Origin: SIG480 sp045649265
GTDB lineage: Bacteria; Bacillota; Clostridia; Oscillospirales; JAAYXM01
Direction of reading: 5' to 3'
Length of the DNA: 10,313 nt
NCBI GenBank assembly: GCA_045649265.1
Contig: JAZRPO010000016.1
Span: forward strand, 1 to 10,313
In this document: piece after piece, positions 1 to 5,081 of the stretch
Numbering within the stretch: the stretch's first letter is position 1
How the letters are laid out: each line of letters begins with the position of its first letter
Made by a program: the position numbers and the translations under genes
Notes under the pieces: model-generated
Database searches by the model: none
Told to the model about the DNA's origin: nothing
What the model saw: the letters and a program-made list of their open reading frames with translations, nothing else

Positions 1-19
1 TAATAAAAGTCACTAAAAC

Positions 20-1297
20 CTACTTTTCTATTTTCTCTTTGTCGCCCATGTATTTGCGGAGAGCTTCAGGAATGGTTATTGAGCCGTCTGCATTCTGATA
101 GTTTTCAAGAATTGCGGCAACGGTTCTTCCTATTGCAACACCTGATCCGTTGAGAGTGTGAAGAAGCTGCGGCTTTGCTCCTGCCTCTGAGCGGAAGCGG
201 ATAGATGCGCGGCGCGCCTGATAGTCCTCAAAGTTTGAGCAGGAGGAAATTTCGAGGTATCTGTCATAAGACGGCATCCAGACTTCTACGTCATATGTCA
301 TGGCTGATGAGAAGCCGAGGTCGCCTGCACAGAGACAAACAACGCGATAGGGAAGCCCGAGCGATTTGAGAACAAACTCCGCATCGTTTGTGAGCTTTTC
401 AAGCTCTTCATAAGAGTTTTCGGGGTTTGCAAACTTTACAAGCTCAACTTTATTGAACTGATGCTGACGGATAAGACCGCGAGTATCACGTCCCGCGCTT
501 CCGGCTTCGGCGCGGAAGCAAGCAGAGTATGCGCAGTACTTAATCGGGAGAGCATCGCCGCTTATTATTTCGTCGCGGTGCATATTGGTAACCGGAACTT
601 CTGCTGTCGGGATAAGGAAAAAGTCCTCGCGTTCAAGGTGGAAGGCATCTTCTTCAAACTTCGGAAGCTGGCCCGTGCCTGTCATTGAAGCGCGATTTAC
701 CATGAATGGCGGGAAAATCTCTGTATAGCCACGGCTTGTATGAGTGTCGAGATAGAAATTGATAACTGCACGTTCAAGCGCGGCGCCTGCCCCTTTGTAG
801 AAATGGAATCTTGCACCGGTAACCTTAGCGGCTGTGGTGGAGTCAAGGATTCCCAGGTCTTCACCGAGGTCCCAATGTGCTTTCGGCTCAAAGTCAAAGG
901 TACGAGGTGTTCCTTCACGGCGAATCTCACGGTTTGAGTCTGAGTCGGGGCCGTCGGGGATAGAGTCGTTCGGGGTGTTAGGGATAATGAGGAGAGCGGC
1001 GTTCAGCTCATCTTCTACTGTTTTAAGCTCTGAATCAAGCTCTTTAATCTCGTCTGCAAGCTTTTTAAGCTCTGCAAAAAGGGGGGCGGTGTCCTCGCCT
1101 GCCTTTTTCAGAAGCGGAATTTTCTTTGATTCTGCGTTTTGCTGAGCCTTTATAGCCTCGCTCCTGCCGATAATGTCACGGCGCCGAGAGTCAAGCTCCA
1201 GAACGCGGTCAACATCTGCTGAATAGTCCTTACATCTGCGATTGAGCGCGGTCTTTACTTTTTCGGGGTTTTCTCTGATTACTTTAATGTCAAGCAT
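20..1297 (-). CDS. serS: Seryl-tRNA synthetase
   Basis: Class II aminoacyl-tRNA synthetase that charges tRNA-Ser (and tRNA-Sec where present) with serine in the cytoplasm. The 425-residue length is normal for the bacterial enzyme. Residues about 1-105 form the long helical arm that contacts the tRNA variable arm. The serine-binding TAE motif is at 231-233. Motif 2 is around 257-284 (CFRAEAGSAGRDTRGLIRQHQF) split about the ATP-binding arginines, and motif 3 is around 380-400 (NGSGVAIGRTVAAILENY). The ATG follows an AGAAGGAA Shine-Dalgarno sequence (1309-1316), which overlaps the TAG stop of the upstream coiled-coil gene; the intergenic gap is only 17 bases. There is therefore no room for a private leader such as a T-box, and serS is probably expressed with parA-parB. 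The gene ends with TAG at 20-22. Only 19 bases follow, and no terminator is visible in them. Confidence 0.98.
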   Translation of the reverse strand: MLDIKVIRENPEKVKTALNRRCKDYSADVDRVLELDSRRRDIIGRSEAIKAQQNAESKKIPLLKKAGEDTAPLFAELKKLADEIKELDSELKTVEDELNAALLIIPNTPNDSIPDGPDSDSNREIRREGTPRTFDFEPKAHWDLGEDLGILDSTTAAKVTGARFHFYKGAGAALERAVINFYLDTHTSRGYTEIFPPFMVNRASMTGTGQLPKFEEDAFHLEREDFFLIPTAEVPVTNMHRDEIISGDALPIKYCAYSACFRAEAGSAGRDTRGLIRQHQFNKVELVKFANPENSYEELEKLTNDAEFVLKSLGLPYRVVCLCAGDLGFSSAMTYDVEVWMPSYDRYLEISSCSNFEDYQARRASIRFRSEAGAKPQLLHTLNGSGVAIGRTVAAILENYQNADGSITIPEALRKYMGDKEKIEK

Positions 1298-1314
1298 TTT
1301 TGTTCACGTTCCTT

Positions 1315-1743
1315 CTACTTTATAGAATTATATATCTTTTGATTTTCTGCGGAGAGGAAAGAAAAATATCCTGATTCCTCAAATGCAGTAATTGCAGTTT
1401 TGAGCGCTTTTGTTTTTTTAGTGAGCTTTAAATTGAGGATTTCATTAAGCTTTGCGGAAGCTACAATGCGCTTTTCTGCGGTTTCCTTATAGGTTTTGAG
1501 CTCTTCGTTCTCGCTTGTGAGAGAAGATATTTTATCGGATAGGCGCGAGTTTTCCGTCATAACAGCATCAAGCCGTGTTTTGCTGTCTGCTGCAAGGCTT
1601 TCGGCAGATTCGAGCTTGTTTTTGATTTCGTCAGCTTCCCGGGTTATACGTGCCTGAGAAAAGGAGGCAAGTAGAATAAGTGCGACGGCACAAGTGAAAA
1701 TTGCAACGCAGTAAATAATAAGAGATTTTTTTGTTTTGTCCAT
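1315..1743 (-). CDS. Membrane-anchored coiled-coil protein of unknown function (parB-serS linker)
   Basis: I do not recognise this 142-residue protein as a named family. Visible parts are a short basic N-terminus (KTKK), one hydrophobic span at about residues 8-29, then a charged, Glu/Lys/Ser-rich helical stretch at about 33-95 with heptad-like leucine spacing that suggests a coiled coil. A less charged C-terminal tail contains FEESGYFSFL near 121-130. The topology resembles DivIC/FtsB-type or other bitopic coiled-coil proteins, but no family motif supports that name. The ATG is preceded by AGGAGG 5 bases upstream, and that Shine-Dalgarno overlaps the TAG stop of parB, so translation is probably coupled to parB. 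In many Clostridia another small one-span protein (the DUF4446 group, from memory) sits between spo0J and serS; I do not see its typical C-terminal sequence here. A role in segregation is only positional inference. Confidence 0.85.
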   Translation of the reverse strand: MDKTKKSLIIYCVAIFTCAVALILLASFSQARITREADEIKNKLESAESLAADSKTRLDAVMTENSRLSDKISSLTSENEELKTYKETAEKRIVASAKLNEILNLKLTKKTKALKTAITAFEESGYFSFLSAENQKIYNSIK

Positions 1744-1752
1744 TTCTGCCTC

Positions 1753-2622
1753 CTATTTTATTTTGCCGAGAGCCTTGATAAGGCGTTCAAGATCATCGTT
1801 TCCATAATATTCAAGCTCTATTCTTCCTCGGCGCTTGCCGTGAACGAGCTTTACCTTTCTACCGAGGGATTTTGAGAGGTCACGTTCAAGCTCGGCGATG
1901 TAGTCAACCTTGATTTCAGCAGGTTCAGGTTTACTTTTACCATCCTTTGAAAGCATTTTCTTTACTAATGCCTCGGTTTGGCGCACATTCAGCCCATTTT
2001 CCGAAACAATACTTGCGGCTTCCTCTTGTTTTTCGGTGGGTAGGCCAAGAATAACCTTCGCATGGCCTCTCTCTATTTTGCCCTCGCGAAGATATGAAAG
2101 AGCGCCGGGGGAGAGAGCGAGAAGGCGCATTGAGTTTGCAAGGGTTGAACGGGATTTTCCAAGCCTTGCGGCGGCCTCTTCCTGAGTGAGATTAAATTCG
2201 TCAAGAAGCGACTTTATTCCCTCTGCTTCTTCAACAGGGTTTAAATCCTCTCTTTGAAGATTTTCAATGAGAGCAAGCTCGCTTACCTCGCGGTCATCGG
2301 CATCAATTATAACTGCCGGAACGCTGAGAAGACCTGCACGTTTTGCTGCACGGAAACGGCGCTCTCCGGCTATAATCTGATATCTTCCGTTTTCGCGGCG
2401 GCGCAGCGCGAGAGGCTGCAAAATGCCGTGAGTTCTGATGGAATCAGCGAGTTCTTCGAGAGAATCGTCATAAAACAACTTTCTCGGCTGTGATTTGTTC
2501 GGGTCAATGTCCGATATTTTAATTTCCGTTGCGGAGTTTGGCGTTTGTGTTGTTTCTTCGGGTTTACTAAGGTCACTCAAAAACAGAGCATCCAAACCTT
2601 TCCCAAGTCCCTTCTTTGCCAA
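1753..2622 (-). CDS. parB: Chromosome-partitioning protein ParB (Spo0J), TTG start
   Basis: CTP-dependent DNA clamp that loads at parS, spreads along DNA, recruits SMC and stimulates the ParA ATPase. The start is a TTG at 2622-2620, one base after the parA stop, with GGAGG at 2632-2636 nine bases upstream. This gives 289 residues beginning with the conserved family N-terminus (AKKGLGKGLDALF). The longer ATG frame from 2667 only adds Arg-rich residues encoded out of frame by the parA end. The CTP-binding boxes are GERRFRA at 86-92 and ENLQRED at 120-126. The helix-turn-helix spans about 145-170 (TQEEAAARLGKSRSTLAN). The C-terminal dimerisation domain covers roughly 235-289. At the positions that separate ParB from Noc, by eye it has R158 in SRST, S163, A169 and G186, which is ParB-like. 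The TAG stop is shared with the next gene's Shine-Dalgarno. Confidence 0.96.
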   Translation of the reverse strand: MAKKGLGKGLDALFLSDLSKPEETTQTPNSATEIKISDIDPNKSQPRKLFYDDSLEELADSIRTHGILQPLALRRRENGRYQIIAGERRFRAAKRAGLLSVPAVIIDADDREVSELALIENLQREDLNPVEEAEGIKSLLDEFNLTQEEAAARLGKSRSTLANSMRLLALSPGALSYLREGKIERGHAKVILGLPTEKQEEAASIVSENGLNVRQTEALVKKMLSKDGKSKPEPAEIKVDYIAELERDLSKSLGRKVKLVHGKRRGRIELEYYGNDDLERLIKALGKIK

Positions 2623-2623
2623 A

Positions 2624-3394
2624 TTACAACGCCTCCTTCTTCGATTTTTCAATAATCTCGGCGGCAAGCTTCATATAACATTCTGCGCCGCGGGAGTGCT
2701 TGTCATATTCCATTATAGGTTTTCCGTGGCTCGGCGCCTCTGCAAGGCGCACATTTCGGGGAATTGTGACGGAAAAGACCTTTTTAGGGAAAAATCTCTT
2801 GACCTGCTGGGCGATTTCAACAGAGAGGTTTGTGCGGGAGTCAAACATTGTAAGAAGCACGCCTTCAATGTCAAGCTCACTGTTGAGGGATTTTTTTATT
2901 GTTGAGATCGTCTTTGTGAGAGCTGAGAGACCTTCGAGAGCATAAAAACCGCAGTCAACGGGGACTATAACGGAGTTTGCGGCACAAAGGGAGTTCAGCG
3001 TCAGCATACCGAGAGACGGTGGACAGTCAATAATTATATAATCATAGTTTTCTGAAACCTCGTTTAACGCGTCGCGCAGAACGAAGTGGCGGTTATCTAT
3101 GGAAATAAGCTCAACCTCTGCTGCTGCAAGGTTTGTGTTTGACGGGAGCAGGTCGCCGTATGGGGTTTTTCTGATTACGTGAGATATCGGGGTTGAATTA
3201 ATTATAAGATCATATGCGGTGGGGAGAGAATCTCGCTTGTTAGCGCCAAAGCCGATGCCGGAATGGCCTTGCGGGTCCATATCCACCAAAAGAACTCTTT
3301 TTCCCGACAAATGAAGCGCTGCGGAAAGGTTAATGCAGGTGGTAGTCTTTCCCACTCCGCCTTTTTGATTTGCAATAGCGATTATTTTAGCCAT
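2624..3394 (-). CDS. parA: Chromosome-partitioning ATPase ParA (Soj)
   Basis: Deviant-Walker ParA ATPase that binds DNA as an ATP dimer, is switched off by ParB, and in Bacillus also controls DnaA. The 256-residue size is typical of Soj. The deviant Walker A KGGVGKTT is at 11-18, with both the signature lysine K11 and the P-loop lysine K16. The A' motif VDMDPQG is at 37-43, and Walker B IIIDCPPSLG is at 120-129. The family DNA-binding stretch is present: FDSRTNLS at 184-191 and PRNVRLAEAPSHGKP at 212-226. The ATG at 3394 lies 8 bases after an AGGGGGGA Shine-Dalgarno sequence. A promoter with an extended -10 lies about 37 bases upstream (ATTATA on the plus strand at 3431-3436), and parS is just beyond it, so bound ParB may feed back on this operon. 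The stop overlaps the parB ribosome binding region. Confidence 0.98.
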   Translation of the reverse strand: MAKIIAIANQKGGVGKTTTCINLSAALHLSGKRVLLVDMDPQGHSGIGFGANKRDSLPTAYDLIINSTPISHVIRKTPYGDLLPSNTNLAAAEVELISIDNRHFVLRDALNEVSENYDYIIIDCPPSLGMLTLNSLCAANSVIVPVDCGFYALEGLSALTKTISTIKKSLNSELDIEGVLLTMFDSRTNLSVEIAQQVKRFFPKKVFSVTIPRNVRLAEAPSHGKPIMEYDKHSRGAECYMKLAAEIIEKSKKEAL

Positions 3395-3430
3395 TTACAG
3401 CATTCCCCCCTCATATATTTGCTGTGTTTT

Positions 3431-3459
3431 ATTATACCACTTTATAGAAAGAAGTGCAA
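3431..3459 (-). promoter_or_regulatory. Predicted promoter for parA-parB operon
   Basis: Reading on the minus strand there is a perfect -10 (TATAAT, 3436-3431) preceded by TGG, giving an extended -10 TGGTATAAT. Exactly 17 bases upstream is TTGCAC (3459-3454), a weak -35 with only the first three bases of the consensus, as is usual for extended -10 promoters. Transcription would begin near 3424, giving a leader of about 30 bases before the parA ATG. The -35 is 13 bases from the edge of the parS core, so ParB spreading or bridging could cover it. This is inferred from sequence pattern only. Confidence 0.75.
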
Positions 3460-3462
3460 TAT

Positions 3463-3492
3463 AAAAAAGAAATGTTCCACGTGGAACATTTC
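3463..3492 (-). terminator. Possible intrinsic terminator of noc formed by parS
   Basis: In the noc transcript the parS palindrome can fold into a stem of 10 bp with the 4-base loop ACGU, beginning about 16 bases after the noc stop codon. It is followed at once by six U residues (A6 on the plus strand at 3468-3463). That is the form of a rho-independent terminator, although only 4 of the 10 pairs are G-C. The plus-strand transcript has no T-run after the hairpin, so it would act in one direction only. Any DNA palindrome can be drawn as a hairpin; the T6 placement is what makes the call reasonable. Confidence 0.5.
3469..3492. promoter_or_regulatory. parS: parS centromere site
   Basis: The core TGTTCCACGTGGAACA at 3473-3488 is an exact match to the 16-bp bacterial chromosomal parS consensus and a perfect palindrome. 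The symmetry extends four more bases on each side to 24 bp (3469-3492). It lies in the 113-base gap between the noc-like gene and parA. parS is the loading site for ParB clamps and hence for SMC at the origin. No second copy of the core was seen in the window. Confidence 0.97.
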
Positions 3493-3507
3493 AAAAAATC
3501 TTGGGAG

Positions 3508-4311
3508 CTATTTAAAAATTTTAATTTCAAAAGTTATTGTGTTTTCGTCCTCATTCTTCACCAGGTCAGCCTTTAATCCGGATCGCTGCATGGTTTTGAG
3601 CGCTCTGTTGACCGTATTGAAGAAAAGCCCGACATCGCGAATTACATATTGCTCGTTTTGTTTTGGCTCAACATGTCCGGATTTTTTGTTAAGAAGTGAG
3701 GTTATGTAGTTTTCTGCTTCGTTGACGTTTAAAATGTGCTCCTTTATGTAATCGAGCGCGGATAGTCGCTCTTCCTCGCAGGAAAGCTGGAGAAGAGCGC
3801 GAGCGTGCCGCTCCGTCAGTGAAAAGTCAACAAGGCGGGAAATCACAGAATCTTCGAGTTTTAAAAGTCGAAGCTTGTTGGAAATTGCGGATTGAGACTT
3901 TCCGAGCTTTTTTGCAACCTCTTCCTGTGTATATCCGCAAAGCTTCATAAGGTGAGAGATTCCGGTAGCTTCTTCAATGAAATTTAAATTGTCGCGCTGC
4001 AAATTTTCAATCAGCGCAAGGATAGCCATATCATTTCGCTCTGCATCAACAATAATGCAGGGAATTTCACAAATACCCGCAATATGAGCGGCTCGAAGCC
4101 TTCTCTCTCCCGATATCAGCATATAATTTTTTCCTGATTGCTTCACCGTAAGCGGTTGCAATATACCGTTTTCGCGGATGCTTGCAGCCAGCTCGTTCAG
4201 GCGGGCGGAGTCAAAGCGGCGGCGAGGCTGGTCCCGATTCGGCTCAATGCACGGTAGCGGAAGATACACTATTTTGTCTTTGCGTGAAAGAACATCTCTT
4301 TTGTTTGTCAT
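3508..4311 (-). CDS. noc: Noc-type ParB paralogue (nucleoid occlusion protein)
   Basis: Second ParB/Spo0J-family CTPase clamp. The start is ATG at 4311, set by GGAGGGG (4318-4324) six bases upstream; this gives 267 residues and drops an N-terminal extension read from intergenic hairpin DNA. The CTP boxes are GERRLRA at 68-74 and ENLQRDN at 102-108. The helix-turn-helix covers about 127-152 (YTQEEVAKKLGKSQSAISNKLRLL). By eye, at the four positions reported to switch ParB to Noc specificity it has Q140, K146, K151 and R168 (TERHARAL), so three of four are Noc-like. This favours a Noc that binds NBS sites rather than parS. The N-terminus (MTNKRDVLSRKDKIVYLPL) has no obvious amphipathic membrane-targeting helix like that of Bacillus Noc, so membrane-linked inhibition of FtsZ is uncertain. 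It lies upstream of parA, a usual place for noc in Firmicutes. No clear promoter was found; a weak candidate lies near 4350-4375. Confidence 0.85.
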   Translation of the reverse strand: MTNKRDVLSRKDKIVYLPLPCIEPNRDQPRRRFDSARLNELAASIRENGILQPLTVKQSGKNYMLISGERRLRAAHIAGICEIPCIIVDAERNDMAILALIENLQRDNLNFIEEATGISHLMKLCGYTQEEVAKKLGKSQSAISNKLRLLKLEDSVISRLVDFSLTERHARALLQLSCEEERLSALDYIKEHILNVNEAENYITSLLNKKSGHVEPKQNEQYVIRDVGLFFNTVNRALKTMQRSGLKADLVKNEDENTITFEIKIFK

Positions 4312-4384
4312 GGATTTCCCCTCCAAGTTCAGTTTACCACAAGTTTCCAATATTTGGAAGAAAAAGCCTTCGACAATTAATGAT

Positions 4385-4420
4385 AAAATATGTATGGGGC
4401 ATTTCTGCTCCATACATATT
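4385..4420 (-). terminator. Hairpin terminator after the lipoprotein gene
   Basis: Five bases after the lipoprotein TAA, the minus-strand RNA can form an 11-bp stem (arms at 4420-4410 and 4397-4387, AATATGTATGG with its complement), then an A-C mismatch, three more pairs and a GAAA tetraloop. The U-tract after it is short (four U including the stem end, then A), so termination may be partial and some read-through into noc is possible. Confidence 0.6.
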
Positions 4421-4425
4421 CTCAG

Positions 4426-4902
4426 TTATTTAATCGTCAGTTTGTTTCGCATGGCCTCGGCTTCGCTGCGGATTTTTTTGAGAGAATCCCGCAGTGTGCC
4501 GTCTTCGATATAGTCGTGGTCCTCATAGAAAATGGAATAAACGTGAGAATCGTCAGCGGATTTGCCGAGCATTGAGTCATTATTTACCTTTCCGTCACTT
4601 TTCATTTTCTCCCATTGCTCGCGGGTAAACTTTCCGATGCTCATCATGCGGATGTCACGGTCTCCCTCGGTATAATAAAAATCTGTCTGAGGATAGGTGT
4701 TGCCTGACGAGCCGACATCGCGGGTTACGGCTTTAAAGTTTTTTTGCCACGATTGCGGAATATCAAAGCTTAGATTGTCATCATCATACTGCGCTTTCAT
4801 CTGTTGCTCCTGAGACAAAGCAGCGCCTCCTGCATCCTTTTCGGTGCCACAGCCCGCAAAAAGAAATAGTGCTGCAAGAAAAAAGAAAACTATTTTTTTC
4901 AT
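4426..4902 (-). CDS. Small secreted lipoprotein of unknown function
   Basis: This 158-residue protein has a type II signal peptide: KK at 2-3, a hydrophobic core to residue 16, and the lipobox F-A-G-C with the lipidated cysteine at 18. After a Gly/Ala/Gln-rich linker the mature domain begins with a stretch DDDNLSFDIPQSWQ (40-53), then FYYTEGDRDIRMMSIG (75-90) and a Lys/Glu-rich C-terminal helix (137-154). The pattern 'hydrophobic-F-x-I-P-x-x-W' near the start of the domain is seen in PsbP/Mog1-like small lipoproteins; that link is a weak inference. It is transcribed alone, away from mglB, and has its own hairpin terminator. There are no cysteines besides C18. The ATG is 10 bases from AGGAG, which lies between two TTCGAA palindromes. 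No clear -10/-35 pair was found in the 179-base gap to mglB. Confidence 0.85.
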   Translation of the reverse strand: MKKIVFFFLAALFLFAGCGTEKDAGGAALSQEQQMKAQYDDDNLSFDIPQSWQKNFKAVTRDVGSSGNTYPQTDFYYTEGDRDIRMMSIGKFTREQWEKMKSDGKVNNDSMLGKSADDSHVYSIFYEDHDYIEDGTLRDSLKKIRSEAEAMRNKLTIK

Positions 4903-4906
4903 TTAT

Positions 4907-4923
4907 TTCGAACTCCTTTCGAA
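4907..4923 (-). promoter_or_regulatory. Ribosome binding site enclosed by TTCGAA repeats
   Basis: On the minus strand the order is TTCGAA, AGGAG, TTCGAA. The 5-base Shine-Dalgarno sequence (4917-4913) is exactly the loop of a possible 6-bp RNA stem made by the two self-complementary arms. The hairpin ends five bases before the ATG. It may present or hide the ribosome binding site. With a 5-base loop and only two G-C pairs it is marginally stable. Confidence 0.4.
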
Positions 4924-4946
4924 CATATTATTAACAGAAAAAAGGT

Positions 4947-5026
4947 AAAAATACAAAACAAGCTGTATAATCTGGTTATAAAAATACGGTGCGTTTTGGA
5001 AAATATCTTTTTTTTGTATTTTTGTA
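4947..5026. repeat. AAAAATAC repeats upstream of mglB
   Basis: AAAAATAC occurs at 4947-4954 and again 33 bases later at 4980-4987, and its inverse GTATTTTT is at 5016-5023. The first and third copies form an exact 12-base inverted repeat (4947-4958 with 5012-5023). TTTTTGTA is also tandemly repeated at 5011-5018 and 5019-5026. The roughly three-helical-turn spacing and position upstream of and overlapping the mglB promoter make an operator possible, but the DNA is very A+T-rich and some of this will be chance. The rest of the 179-base divergent gap shows nothing else I can name. Confidence 0.3.
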
Positions 5027-5028
5027 TC

Positions 5029-5034
5029 TATAAT
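5029..5034 (+). promoter_or_regulatory. Predicted -10 element of the mgl operon
   Basis: A perfect TATAAT lies 48 bases before the mglB ATG. The DNA 16-17 bases upstream is a T-tract with no recognisable -35 (TCTTTT), and there is no TGn extension. A promoter with a good -10 and poor -35 would fit activator dependence, as expected of a sugar-uptake operon, but no regulator gene adjoins it and I found no clear cre (CcpA) site. Confidence 0.55.
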
Positions 5035-5081
5035 AGGATTTGGGGACATAATTAAAACAAACAAGAAAAGGAGAAAAAGAA

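Noticed and set aside
1..19. Terminator after serS
   Set aside because: Too few bases are available and no hairpin can be drawn in them.
1301..1316. TGTTCACGTTCC near the serS start as a degenerate parS
   Set aside because: It lacks the palindrome and half of the core; the AAGGAA ribosome binding site explains part of it.
1636..1645. TTCCCGGGTT inside the coiled-coil gene, similar to the Noc-binding core TTCCCGGGAA
   Set aside because: Only 8 of 10 core bases match, the outer bases do not fit, and it lies within codons; a chance match is likely.
4345..4359. TTCCAATATTTGGAA inverted repeat upstream of noc as an operator or NBS
   Set aside because: It lacks the CCCGGG centre of NBS sites, and a 6-bp arm repeat is common in A+T-rich DNA; nothing else supports it.
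4312..4413. N-terminal extension of the Noc-like protein to an ATG at 4413
   Set aside because: No ribosome binding site, it would translate the lipoprotein terminator hairpin, and GGAGGGG before 4311 marks the true start.
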